Shown here: in pieces, positions 1 through 11,674 of the stretch
Position numbering within the stretch: the stretch's first letter is position 1
How the letters are laid out: each line of letters begins with the position of its first letter
Source of the DNA: Bimuria novae-zelandiae CBS 107.79
Lineage: Eukaryota; Ascomycota; Dothideomycetes; Pleosporales; Didymosphaeriaceae
NCBI GenBank assembly: GCA_010015655.1
Contig: ML976695.1
Location: forward strand, 445,685 to 509,684
DNA length: 64,000 bases
Direction of reading: 5' to 3'
Position numbers and translations under genes: made by a program
The notes under the pieces: model-generated
Told to the model about the DNA's origin: nothing
The model's input: the letters and a program-made list of their open reading frames with translations, nothing else
Databases searched by the model: none

Positions 1-315
1 TGATGCGCTTCTTCTGCGCATCATCGAGCAACTCAGGCCTGCCGCGCCCTGGCAACGTCTCGTACAAAGTTGGATTTGTGATAGAAATACCTTCTTGATC
101 TGCTCTATCTCGTATACGCCGTACGAGCTTTGCAATTGCGTCCTTCGTCGTGGGTGGGTCGAACAAGGCGGCGATTTCTTTGTTAGTTCCCATGCTGTGC
201 ATCGACGCGCCGACTGCAAAAGCTCTCTCCACCGCCGTAAGATCGCGTTTCTGGGTCTTTTTTTCTCGGGGTTTTTGTACCTTGTACTTGTACGGCTTCC
301 GGCGATTAATAGGCA
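1..315 (-). CDS. Tc1/mariner-like transposase, N-terminal part (cut by left edge)
   Basis: The start codon is the complement of CAT at 313-315, and the frame stays open through base 1 (105 codons). The peptide begins MPINRRKPYKYKVQ, then has a basic stretch and a helix-turn-helix-like part (VERAFAVGASMHSMGTNKEI) and ends GRGRPELLDDAQKKRI. The basic N-terminus, HTH and GRxGRP-type linker form the N-terminal DNA-binding architecture of fungal Tc1/mariner transposases. The DDE catalytic domain would lie beyond the window. It has no RIP-type stop codons, unlike every element to its right. The family call is inferred from these motifs; it could be another HTH transposase. Confidence 0.65.
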
Positions 316-445
316 TTTTTTTTTTGGTGTATATAGGCGTGTGCGGCGTGGCTGGTATGGGTGGGAAAGTGGGAGTCAAGAATGTTGGTGTTCGCGTCGG
401 AGCTCGGGTGCCAAGGAATACACAATAAAAACGAGCTCCTTCGTA

Positions 446-2579
446 GTGTTTCGCACCACCCAATGCACGCTACGGGCCAATGCACGCGCTAGTACTTTAC
501 CCCTTAATCAACACCATATTTTCGCTGCCTTATAACTCAACCGATATGGATCTAATTGACGAAGCAATTAAAGAAATTAAATCCCTAGAGCCATGCGAAA
601 CTTTCTCTTACGCGATAATTACGAAAAAGTATAGTGTTATTCGTACAACGCTGATGCGCCGGCACAAAGGGATTATAGCCTTAAGAACAACACGTATCTC
701 TAACACCCAAAAGCTTAACCTATAATAAGAGGCAGAGCTTGTAAAGTACATAGAAGGCCTTACAGCTCGTTGGCTATAACCTATAAGGGAGATGGTACGA
801 AATTTCGCCTCTGCGATAGCAAAACAAGACGTGGGCTAGAACTAGGTTACCCGATTTATCGCCTGGCATAAGAATAATATTGAATTACACTAGACTGCTG
901 GAATAGACCGTGACCAACACAGAGCTAATTTAGGGGATAAATATTAGTAATTCTTTTAACTTTTGCATGACAAGATAGAGGAATACAAGATATAGCCTTA
1001 GCACTTGTATAATATGGATGAGAAAGGCTTCCTTACTGGGATTATTAGAAGAAGTAAAAGGATCTTTAGTAAAGCAATATAGGATAGAAAGGAAGTAAGA
1101 GAAACTCTTTAAGATGGGAATTAAGAGTGGATAACCTTATTGGTATGTATATGTGGTAATAGATTCTTTCTCCCGCCCGGGCTTCTTTTTGCCTTAGCTA
1201 ACTTATCTATCTAATCCTCTTGGGTAGAAGGCGTACGAGTAGGAAAATATGAGGCCTTTATTAGCTTATCTCTAAATAGATAGAGTAATAATGATATAGG
1301 CCTTGCATGGCTAGAACAGGTGTTTAATTAATACACTAAAGAGAAGGCTTAAAAGGATAGACGCGCATGGAGGTTACTTATCCTAAATAGTTATAGATCT
1401 TATATTATAATAGATTTTATTAACTACTGTAACTAGAATCGAATTCTGCTTATGGTATTTCCTCCTTATTTAACTTACAGGCTTTAACTACTAGATGTAG
1501 TAATGTTTAAGCCTCTTTTAATAGACTACTCTAACGCGCTTATAAAACACCTCTATAACGCCTAAGGACTAGTCTTAATAGTTAAAGGAGACTTCTTTCC
1601 TCTATTCTAGTAGGCCTAGACCTCTTCCTTTAGAGAAGAGCTTATTCTTAAAGCTTTTAAGGCTACTAGTATATAGCCAACCAACGGAGAGGTTATCCTT
1701 AAGAAATTTATTAAATTAACTCCAGAACCTTAAGATTCACGAGAGAGCTCTACCTTAGTACTTAGTAGAAAGGACTAGCACAAAATTAAAACTATTGTAT
1801 GGTCTTAAGTTAAAGATTAGAGTAGTAAAGACGTTTAGAAGCTTTAACGTTTACTCTACTATATCACAGTTTAAAATAACCTCCTTTATACTGAAGTAGA
1901 AGGCCTGCGGCAGGCTGTTTTATTAATAAGGAAACATAAGAAGAAGAGCAAGACTCTTAACCTTTAATAGAGAAAGGAATACTATAGTAGTGTAGTGTTC
2001 TAGTCACCTTTAAAGATAAGGGAGGCCTGGTTCCGTGAGAGGATTAAGAAATAAGAAGAAAAAGAGTAATAACTTAAGAGAGCTCGTACGAAGGTAGAGA
2101 AGGCTTAATAAAAGGTCCTTAAGCTTTAAGAGAAAGAAGAAAGAGAAAGGTTAAGAGTTAAGAAGAAGGAGGAGAGGGAGAAGATTAAGGCTAAGAAATA
2201 GGCTACTTAGGAACGTTAAAGAATTAAGAAAGATAACTCTAAGAAGGCTATATAACCTTCCTAAAAGGGAAAAAGGAAGGCCCCAAAGCCTCTCTTAAAA
2301 TAACAGAAGAAAAAGGCCTAGGTTTAGGTTATTACAGAGGTTAAGGATGCGGAGACCTAGAATCCTTTACATATAATCACGACCTAGGGTGGCCGCAACA
2401 TTAAGCTTCTGTTAAAATTTAAATAGTATATCTTTTTCGCAGTAGTTTGTTTAGTTATATAATAAATTATTAGAACAATTTAGCTATCGTGCATGGTTCA
2501 GAAACTCATTATTGTTGTAAGAGTGATTTGGTGTTCCGCGTGTATTGGCCCGTAGCGTGCATTGGGTGGTGCGAAACAC
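446..2579 (+). mobile_element. pogo/Fot1-type DNA transposon A (RIP-mutated, complete ends)
   Basis: Inverted repeats of about 43 bp match at both ends (446-488 and 2537-2579). The only mismatch I see is a G/A transition, and the ends read GTGTTTCGCACC...GGTGCGAAACAC. They are flanked by TA at 444-445 and 2580-2581, the Tc1/mariner/pogo target duplication. Inside the TIR the 11-mer CCAATGCACGC occurs twice, 17 bp apart. The interior is AT-rich and holds one degraded transposase frame. Its right TA is also the left TA of the next element. Confidence 0.9.
546..2426 (+). pseudogene. pogo-type transposase of element A, killed by RIP
   Basis: The frame opens at ATG 546 with MDLIDEAIKEIKSLEP... 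and KKYSVIRTTLMRRHKGI, a psq/CENP-B-type HTH as found at the N-terminus of pogo/Fot1 transposases. From ATG 546 to the terminal TAG at 2424 is 626 codons without net frame change. The frame is interrupted by many TAG/TAA codons that fit CAG, CAA or TGG mutated by C-to-T on either strand. The C-terminus reads GRNIKLLLKFK, closely matching that of element B (GRNIKLLSKYN). Non-functional. Confidence 0.75.
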
Positions 2580-2581
2580 TA

Positions 2582-4690
2582 CCGTGCACGGACAGCTCAT
2601 GCCCGGAGACACCTCGTGCCCCGCCGAACACCAAGCCGCGTCTCAACACCACAACTTCAACAGACTATAACGCTACAGCCATGGTACCTATCGATAATGT
2701 AATTGAAGATTTGAAATCGCGTGATCTAGGAGAACACTTTACGTTAAGGAAAGTTGCTAAGAAATATAAGGTTAACCGCTTAACGCTAGGGCGAAGGTAG
2801 AGAGGCATAATAGCGTCTTAGGAGGATAGATACTTAAATTAATAAGCTCTTAACTAATAACAAGAGCTAGAGCTTATACGATATATTATAAAGCTTATAG
2901 AGAAAGGCCTTCCTCCTACAAGAGAGATAATTAGGAATTTCTTATCTAAAGTAGCCTATTAGTAGCTAAGCGATCGATGGGTTTCTCGCTTTATTACCAG
3001 ACACTAGATCTATATAATCTTAAAGTAGACCACCGCCATGGATCGTGTTCGCTACCTAGCTAATTCTAAGTCAAAATATTGTCTCTATTTCGAGCTACTG
3101 CATCAAAAGATCACTAAATATCACCTTAAGGCTCGAGATATATACAATATAGATAAGAAGGGCTTCTTGATTAGCTTAATAGGTAGAAGTAAGAGGATAT
3201 TTAGCAGGCGTTAATAAGAGAAGAAGGAGGTTTAAGTATCTCTTTAAGATAGATTACGCGAGTTTCTAACACTCCTAGCCTACTACTACGCTAATAAGAG
3301 CTTGCTACCTCTAAGCCTTATTTACGCAACTAAAAAAGGAGCTATATAATTAAGTTAGGTAGAGGATATTAAGGCAGGAGAATATAAGGTCTTTGTCTTA
3401 TTATTTCTAATAGGCTAGTTAAACGACGATATAGGCCTAGCTTAGCTAGAGCAGGTGTTTAATTACTATATAAAGTAGCGATTAGGGAGATGGCGATTAC
3501 TTATCCTTAATAATTATAGATCTTATGTCACGATGGAGTTTATTAACTACTGTGATTACTACAGGATCCTCCTTATAATCCTTCCCCCCTATTTAACTTA
3601 TACGCTCTAGCTACTTAACGTAGTACTATTTAAGCCTCTCTCTTAAGCTTACTCTAACGAGCTTACTAACTATCTCTATAAGACTTAAGGTCTTATTCTA
3701 ATTAAGAAAGGAGACTTCTTCCTACTCTTCTAGAGCGCCTGGATATCCTCCTTTACGGAGAGCCTTATATTAAAGGCCTTCGAAGCTACTAGGATCTGGC
3801 CTATAGATGCCAACATTATCCTCCGTAGATTTGCTAGCACGCCAGAAGCTAAGAGAAGCTTATTATTAGGGCTCTCTAATTATAATTAGAGAAAGATAGA
3901 TCGATTAGTTTAAGCTACTATTACTAATAGCTATTAGTATAAGGCAAGAAAGCTACGTTTAAGCGTTTACTATCTCTCTATTTAGAATAAGCTTTTAAAG
4001 CATGAGAATAAGGGCTTAAAAGAGGCTCTTTAATATAAAAAGAAGCACAAGAAGAAGGGTAAAGCTCTTAACCTTTAATAGTGCTAAGAATATTATAATA
4101 GCGCTATCTACTAGTCTCCTCGCAAGCTACGTGAGGCTCGAGCTAGAGAAGTAGTACAAGAGCGAGATAAGATAGAGGAGAAACTCTAAAAAGCACAGGC
4201 TAAGAAGCAGCGCGAGGAGGCTTAACTATAGTATTAAGTTAAGTTTAAGGAGAAGCGTGTAGAGAGGCAAAGGCTTAAAGAGATAAGGGAGGTTAAATAA
4301 GCTAAAAAAGTAGCTAAACACGCGCGCAAAGTTAAAGCTTAACACTAAAAAAAAGCTATCTAATAAGCTTAAAAACGCAAGCGACTAGCCTTGCAAGTAA
4401 TCTTATTAAGTAATAAGCGTTAGAAACGCGCTAGCGCTGCTTACGCTAGTATTTAAGCTTAAGATAAGCTATCTACTACTCTACCTAAAGTTACATTACG
4501 TGGCCGCAATATTAAGCTCCTAAGTAAATATAATTAGTTTAGATTAATTGCAAGAGTCGATATAGTGCTTCACTAGAAAATCTCATGATAATAGCTATTG
4601 TACGTGGCTCAGTAGCCTCACTTTTGAAGTGGTGGATATGGTGTTCGGCGGGGCACGAGGTGTCTCCGGGCATGAGCTGTCCGTGCACGT
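2582..4690 (+). mobile_element. pogo/Fot1-type DNA transposon B (RIP-mutated, complete ends)
   Basis: A perfect 51-bp inverted repeat lies at 2583-2633 and 4639-4689 (CGTGCACGGACAGCTC... inward). It is flanked by TA at 2580-2581 and 4691-4692, with one variable base between TA and TIR. The TIRs differ in sequence from those of element A, so it is a separate family. The two elements abut and share the TA at 2580-2581. The interior is RIP-degraded. Confidence 0.88.
2681..4537 (+). pseudogene. pogo-type transposase of element B, killed by RIP
   Basis: It starts MVPIDNVIEDLKSRDL with KKYKVNRLTLGRR, a psq-type HTH related to that of element A, and is followed at once by a stop. ATG 2681 to TAG 4535 is exactly 618 codons, so the frame is intact apart from TAG/TAA stops. 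It ends GRNIKLLSKYN. The middle matches pogo transposase spacing, and a lysine/arginine-rich tail is visible from about 4030 to 4400. Confidence 0.72.
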
Positions 4691-4692
4691 TA

Positions 4693-5280
4693 TACGCTAG
4701 TCCTTAACGACTGAGGCGCGGGCATCCTATACACGACACTACTCCTGCATTTTTTTCTTGTTACCTATCTTTAGGAAGTCGAATAGAGGCTGATTGTCTA
4801 CCAAACCTTGTTCCTGCTATGCGCCTGCAGAGACACATATTAGTAGAGTACTCAGTATATGGCAGAGTACTCTAAATGGTGTGTGTGCTCTACCTACCTA
4901 TCCATCATACTGCGTGCGTATCTGGTCAACAACGAGTTCAGTTCCTATCCAACAAAGCAAATGCTGCATACACATGCACGTTTCAATGGTGACCATGCTA
5001 GGGGGAACGGTATGTTGACCTATGCGATCCAGCACCCAGACTACGAACGACTACTCTGCAAGGCAGAGTAGGAGAATGACCTACGACGCCGGCGTCGCAG
5101 GGAGATACAATGACTGCTACGCATCGCAGCTCATGCGAGCAGGAGATGACTTGTCACGGAACAGCCGGCAAGGAGACAACACCTGACAGGACGAGGAGAC
5201 CTCGCCTGGAGTTACTGCTAAGAGCAAGGAAAGTTGCAGCAGAGATATAGCACAAGAGTTAGCACTATACAGTTTAGTCT
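4693..5280. other. less-mutated block with no supported gene
   Basis: This stretch is clearly richer in GC than its surroundings and looks largely un-RIPped. Short open frames occur but none resembles a gene. It contains a 75-bp segment (4915-4989) found again in C-to-T/G-to-A mutated form at 11649-11672 plus 13465-13512, so it belongs to a dispersed repeat. AT-rich DNA begins abruptly near 5280. Confidence 0.5.
4915..4989 (+). repeat. 75-bp repeat, unmutated copy
   Basis: The segment starts TGCGTATCTGGTCAACAACG. It aligns without gaps to 11649-11672 joined to 13465-13512, with the pogo insertion 11675-13464 and one TA removed. Almost all differences are C-to-T or G-to-A in the second copy, the direction expected of RIP. 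Both copies are in the same orientation and bracket a gypsy wreck of about 6 kb. Confidence 0.75.
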
Positions 5281-6057
5281 ACTTACGCTATAGCATATAC
5301 CCTTTTTAAAAGTTAATAACGTAGCTAGAGATTGGAGTACTATATAGATACTTAATAAGTAGCTTATAAAATTACTTTAAAAGGATAATTAAGTATTAAT
5401 GCTAAGACTTATACGCGTCCTAAGTTTAATAAAGGGTAATTATAAACGCTAAGCTCCCTTTAGCGCTAAAATAAGTTAGTAGTTATATAAAAAGACTACA
5501 CTAAGGAAAATACTATATATAAGATACTAACACTATTCGTTAACCTACTACTTAACTACCTTATTATTTATAAGCTATAAAGGACACCTAGCGATAATAG
5601 CTATAACGTATTCTAGTAAAAGTAGTATAAAAAAAGCTATATTAGATCTTTATAAGAACGTTGCCTGTATAGCTAAGTAAGTGCCTAGTAACCTTAAATA
5701 TTTAGGCTTTTCCATTACTAAGGCTATTAATTTTACTAAAGTAGATAGCTATAAGTACTATTTTAAAATAAGAAATTATTATTATAACGCTTAGAACCTA
5801 AATTTTTTTTTTTAGTAAAGTCTACTCCCCTCTAGCACTAAAGGTAATAAATACGCCTTATATCCTATAAGATCCTCTACAGGTGCAAGGAGAAAGAGGG
5901 TAACCTTAGCAAAACTAGTGTCGTAATAGCATATACGCAACCAGCCAAACCCGCTTTAGCAGCTGGCCTTACTACTCCTATGGTAAGGAAAGATATCTAG
6001 CTAATACCTACCTTAAGATAATTAACTTATATAGTGAGAGCTAAAATACGTGCATAT
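5281..6057. repeat. RIP-degraded repeat DNA, left of insertion 6066-7751
   Basis: AT-rich, TpA-dense DNA with no frame worth calling. It is probably continuous with 7760-11225 before insertion of the 8-bp-TSD element, as part of a degraded LTR retrotransposon. I see no diagnostic motif in this part itself. Confidence 0.4.
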
Positions 6058-6065
6058 ATAATAAA

Positions 6066-7751
6066 GGTGGAGGTCCCGCGGCCACCCTTATCGGATTCTC
6101 GGACACCCATTTAGGATTCTCGGCCACCTATTGACAAGGTCGGGGATATTTTAGCAGGAAATATAGCATACATTACTAATTATTTAATATTACTATTATT
6201 GTTAAGTATAAACGAATGCGTAATATTAGCTAAAATAGCTACCTTAGCTAGTAAGCTAAGAATAATACTACGCACGCTTACGCTAATACTAAAAGGCTAA
6301 ATAGCTACTATATAATATTAGTAATACAGTAATTTTTTTTATATAGATACGGGTATCTCTAGCATTTATGCTAGAATTTTTTAATAACGTAAGGCTAAGT
6401 TACTAGGGTGCTGGTATGCTAACATGCATTTATAATAGGCTATCCCTAGTTATTATTTTAGGTCCTTAAACCTTAGTTATGTAAGCCTTAGTCATGTAAA
6501 CTCTAATTATATAACGTCCCTAAAGAGCTCTTTGTTACAAGGGCTCTACGTACCTAAGCCTGTTCTAGGTTAGGAGAGGATAGGTCAAGCATGATACGTC
6601 TCGCGTATATTTAGTAGTTAAAAGCTAGTAATAGCCACAAGGTAGATTTAGGAATAATCTAATTTTATAATAAACTATAGAATAATTAACTATAAGATTT
6701 ACTACTTTATTATAGGAGATGTACTCGTAATATATTAAATTAACTATAAGGAGTAGGAGAAGTATAAAGAAATTATTAAACTATACACTATTTATTTTAG
6801 TCCTTACTATTATTAGAATTACTATTATAGTCCTACTAAGATCTTTCTCTTAGAGGTAGTCCCTAGGACTTACTATAGTCCTAACTCTTATGGGGGACTT
6901 CTTACTTATACGGAACTTCGTTACGTGCTTACTAACCTAAGCTGCCCCGCGCTACTATGTGTTCCTCTAGCGCGGTCATTTCGCCAACAATAACTCTCTT
7001 AGCGTAATTGTCTAGTTCTATTATTCCTGTAGGGTTCGTAATCGTAACACTCTTTAAGTGCTTAATTGTCTATATTAGGAGTAGTTATAACGTAATAGGC
7101 TATAATGTTTGCGGAGGAGGTGCCTTAGAAGGTAATTATAAGTACACTTAATAAGGGAGGCGCTATGCTTAGTACGCTAAAGTCGCTAGGTTAGCGCATA
7201 GTATTAGTAATAGACTACAAAAAAATTACTAAAAATTAATCCTAAGCTACTATTTTACAGCGTAATATTAAATAAAAATATATATTATACTATTCAGGAG
7301 CGCGTACGCAGTATAGTAAAAGCTAATAAGAAGTATATAGGTTAGAGCAAGGTGTTAGTGGTGTAGCAGTGCTGCAGGACTTGGGGGATATTTAGTGTTT
7401 GGACGTTCGGGCATACGTCGGCGACTCAGCCACTAGCGCCTACTAGTGCCTCGCGGCAGCCCCATCAAAATTTTGCTAGTTTATAACATTATTGATTCCC
7501 TGCCTATCCTAGCGCAATTGATATATATATGTACTCATGTGCCGCCGGCATTTTAACTCTAGATGAGACCTTGTTGCACCGCCTCTTATACAGTGGCTGG
7601 AGCGACGCACGGCCTCCTGCAGCGCGCTAAACCCTTGTTTAAGTACTAGTGGCGCGCTAGAGTATGGCGGTGCTGACCTTGTCAATGGGTGGCCAAGAAT
7701 CTTAAATGGGTGTCCGTGAATCTGATAAGAGTGGCCGCGAAACCGCACACC
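6066..7751. mobile_element. DNA transposon with long TIRs and 8-bp target duplication
   Basis: Inverted repeats of roughly 80 bp (6066-6143 and 7673-7751) match except for transitions and one small indel. The 8-bp flank ATAATAAA is repeated exactly at 6058-6065 and 7752-7759. The TIR holds three copies of a 21-bp direct repeat beginning CGGCCACCC, CGGACACCC and CGGCCACCT (6079, 6100 and 6121 in the left end). Eight-bp duplications are typical of hAT-type and a few other superfamilies, not of pogo. The 1.5-kb interior is RIP-degraded and I could not recognise a transposase. It may be non-autonomous. Confidence 0.75.
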
Positions 7752-7759
7752 ATAATAAA

Positions 7760-10700
7760 AATAACCAGCCTTACTATATTTTTAGTAATACTAACTGTTT
7801 TTTTAAACCTATTAATAAGCCTGTTCCTCGATCTATTTAGTATTAATAAGTAATAGATAAGATTACTTATTTTTTTAAAGTTAATACTACGATAGTTACT
7901 TCTACCTATTTATATAAGGTATATCTTAATATTAAAAAAAAATACACTAAATAGTTTAGCGCCTAAGCTACGTCCTGCTAAAGGTAATACTATTAACTAG
8001 TATAAAAACGTTACTACTATTAGTATAGCTAATACTTAAGCTAATGCGTTTAATGCGTAATTTAAAAATATAACTATAAATACTTATTTTATAATAGATC
8101 TTAATTTAATTAACTATTAAGATCTATACGTTATAAATACCGCTACAAGGTCGCACGCTTATAATAATCTAAAGATATTACATTTAGATTCAAGTTCTAT
8201 ACTATCTTCGCAGCCTCGAGTATAAAAGACACCTACTAGTAGGGGTAAGAGAGGCTTCACGCGACTAGCCTCTAGAGATAATACTATACTTAAATATACC
8301 TATTAGGAGATGTAATAATAGCAAGCCTCTAAGATGCTAAAAATTACTAAGGTTTAAAATAATATAAGCGACGTATAACCTACTGCTAAAGCTAGTAATA
8401 CTTAAGACGTATAGCGCCGACACGCGTAGACGTTAAATCGTGTAAAAAAGACTATATCTAACTATTCCTCTCTTATTCCCTTAGTAGGGTAGTTACCTAT
8501 ATTTGATACTTCTTTAGAGGTGCCTAATATAAATACTTTATACTATATCTTTTAGCGATCGCAAGATAAAGCGCCTATATAAAGAAGAGCGTTAAAAGTT
8601 AAAAAGAGTAATAATAACTTAGAATTAGCGAAGGTTTTCCGTTAAGAAGTTTATAAATTTACTATTATAACTTTACTATAGCATGCTACATTCCGCAGGC
8701 TGTTAGGTAAGGTAATTAGTAGTGGTAAAGCAGTAGCGTATGCTAATAATTAGTAATTAGTTTAATTTTTTAATACTTTAAAGGTTTATATATTAGAAAA
8801 AACTACTACTAAAGTTAAAGACTAGTAGATATACTAGATTATAAATGTAAATAAGAGCGCTAAGTTATAACTACCTAATTTTACTAATATAACTAATTAA
8901 TAGTATATAAATAACTGCCTACTAAGCTAAACCGCGGACTTTACTTTTTAAACGTTTATAAGCTAAAATTAATTAAGAATGATTTTAATAAAAACTACTT
9001 ATACTTGGAAATAATAGATTTTTGCAAAATAAACACGAATACTATATAGAATTTAACTAAAAGGGGGTATAATCCTGCCTAGCTATTAAACTTAAAATAT
9101 AGCCTTTTATATTAAAATTTTTACTTGCTAAGTGTTCCCTTATAGAGGCAAAGTATAATATATTTAACTAGGGTAATACTTAGAATAGTATAGCAGATAA
9201 TAACTCACCTTTTTATATACATAATATAAAGAAGTTAGCTTTAGTAGCTATAATTATACGTAAGCTCCCTACTTACTAAGTATAACTTAATAAATGTAGT
9301 ATACGCGCTAACTACCTTATTAATTTTAAATTCTAAATTAATTTTATGTAACAGGTAGCCGTAAACACAGTATAAATTATTTATAAAAAAATAATAAGAG
9401 TAAGTTTAATTAGGTACTATCTACTAATAGAGGAACTACCCTATTTTTAAGAAGTACTTATAATTTATCTATATAAATTAGGCTTATTATTATAATTACA
9501 TACTTTCGCGTTATTAAGGACTTAACGCGATTAGGTATTTTTAGGGCGCTATAGTGCTCCCTCGCGAAGCTTAATATGCAGTACACTATATATAGCCGCG
9601 TTCTATGCCGCATTACGGGAGAAAATAGTAGGAATGCAACCTTCTATACTGCCAACCCTACTAAGGGAGATCCTATATACACGGTACGACATAGTACGTC
9701 CTTAGGAAAAGCATAGAGTCGCGGGCGGGTTTAGGAACGAGGCTCTTATATTATACACTAAGTACCTTATATATATGTTATAACATTCTCTTATAGTAAG
9801 GATAGCAAGTTAATTAAGGAGGATGGCTTTAAAGAGGCTCCTTATAATAAGTTTAAGTATAGGCGTTTTATAAAGACTATAGCTTCTATTAGTTACTTAT
9901 AATCGCGCATCCCGCTTAATAATATAGACGCCTCTAAAGCTATCTCGCGACTAGGCCCTTATGGTGGCCTCCTTACTAAAGATAAAATTAAATAAGCGCG
10001 TATATAAAATAATTTAATTAATAATTTTAGCTACTATTACGACTTTATTATACTTACGTCCCTAAATCTAGAAATAATTATGCGTATTTTAGGTACCATT
10101 AACTAAAAATAGCAGACACGTACAATAAATCTATTAATAATAAATTAGATTTGCGAACTATTACTTTCAGTATTACATTAATAATATAAATAGATACTAA
10201 AGTTACGAAAGCCTAAGTCTACTAGGTCTAATTTTACGCCTTAAGTTAACATAGTATATAAAAGGGTAGTAAATAAGGTGCGCCCTGTAGACACTCCTTA
10301 TATAACCTTAGTAATGTCATAGACTTTGAAGATCCTTAATAAAGAGAAAAAATTATCTACTAATAATAAATTTATGACTTATAACGAGAGCCTAATATAG
10401 GCCTTTATAATTAGTACTTTAAGCGAAGATATATAAGATTCTTAAGAGAAATAACACTTGTAGCTACTTACATAGTTACTTCTAACTTTAGCCTTATAAA
10501 AGAGATGATAATAAATTAAGAAGATATAATAGCTTTTAATTTTATTGAAACTAGTTACTTTTATTGCGAGGTTATTTCTCCTTACTAGATTACGACTATC
10601 TATATACTATATAGCGAGCACCTACGTTTAGGCCCCTTTAGAAACTATAAAATAAAGTGATGAAGATAATTAAAAATTATATTATAAAAAGTGTTTCAGA

Positions 10701-11225
10701 GAAAAGTAATAATTAATATTTTAATTTATAATTTATTATGCAAAAAAAAAGATAAGGGTTACTACCTTATTAATAATGCTTAACGCATTAACGTAGTTAC
10801 CATATAAGATACTACTTTACCCCTATCTATAAATAACTCCTTAGAACGCTATATAGGTTATTATATCATTACTTTAATAGACTTCTTTTTAGGATATAAC
10901 TAAATAAAGCTCTATTATAATAGCCGCGACTTTACAGCTTTCTAGATACTAGATCTCTTAGTTTATTAGTGTATAGTACCTTAAGGTATTACTAATGCCC
11001 TAGCTGTATTCTTTCGTGCTATTATAAAGATACTGCGAGAATACTACCTACACGATGCCGCTCTATTTATAGACAATGTATATCTTAGAGGCGCTAAGCA
11101 CGATGCTAATATAAGTTTTATACCTAAGCTTCTTAAAATACGCAGGTTCGTACTAAAGTATATATAATAGTTAGATAGAGTGCTTATAGATATTAAGCAA
11201 GTAAGACTAATTTAAGTATAAAGTG
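7760..11225 (+). mobile_element. Ty3/gypsy retrotransposon wreck, reverse transcriptase at right
   Basis: AT-rich relic. From about 10780 to 11220 the + strand gives, through TAG stops, a gypsy reverse transcriptase: a LIDFFLGYN block, then TNALAVFFRAI, then FIDNVYLRGAKHD, where the catalytic YxDD-type box reads FIDN after mutation. Reverse transcriptase homology resumes after a short insert (11226-11370). RNase H-junction sequence (PLFSLLKDDAEFE) appears near 11570-11620. Gag and protease regions left of 10600 are too mutated to define. No intact LTR pair could be assigned. Confidence 0.6.
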
Positions 11226-11370
11226 TGACAGATGAGTGGGGCTCAAAAGTGGACAGAAAAAATCGATTGTATTGTGTGTGTGCTGAGACTAGCTATCTAT
11301 AGTACACGAACAGAGAATCGATGACTAAGCAGGTGCACGGTGGACCGTAGGGTCACCGGGGCAACTGACA
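11226..11370. mobile_element. short solo LTR-like insertion with 5-bp duplication
   Basis: A 145-bp segment begins TGACAGATGAG and ends GCAACTGACA (TG...CA). It is flanked on both sides by AAGTG (11221-11225 and 11371-11375). It interrupts the gypsy reverse transcriptase frame, which continues after it. It is less AT-rich than its host, so it probably arrived after most RIP. TG...CA ends plus a 5-bp duplication fit a solo LTR, though it is short for one. Confidence 0.6.
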
Positions 11371-11672
11371 AAGTGCTTCTAGGAAATAGATTGCCTTAAT
11401 ATTATAGGCTATAAAGTTAATGCTATAGGTAGATATCTATAACTTAAGAAAGTTATGAAGATTAGGAACTAGCTAGCTAGCATGTAGAGATAATAAGAAG
11501 GTGTAAATATTTATAGGACTTCGTGTATACTATTATATCTAGGTCTTTTACTTTACTATTATTATAAGCCGCTGTTTTCGTTACTAAAGGACGATGCAGA
11601 ATTTGAATAGGGCGAGTTTTAAAAGAAGTCTATAGAGGTACTAAAGTGTGCGTATCTAATTAATAACGAGTT
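11371..11672 (+). mobile_element. gypsy relic, right part (reverse transcriptase to RNase H)
   Basis: This continues the frame interrupted at 11226. The visible peptide blocks PLFSLLKDDAEFEQGEF and KSIEVLK correspond to the end of reverse transcriptase and the start of RNase H in gypsy Pol. From 11649 the sequence becomes the mutated copy of the 75-bp repeat at 4915. It is then cut at TA 11673-11674 by the pogo element. Confidence 0.55.
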
Positions 11673-11674
11673 TA

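Noticed and set aside
4794..5071. Two overlapping + strand frames (74 and 70 codons)
   Set aside because: They lie in a dispersed repeat whose second copy is RIP-mutated; no start context or motif supports a gene.
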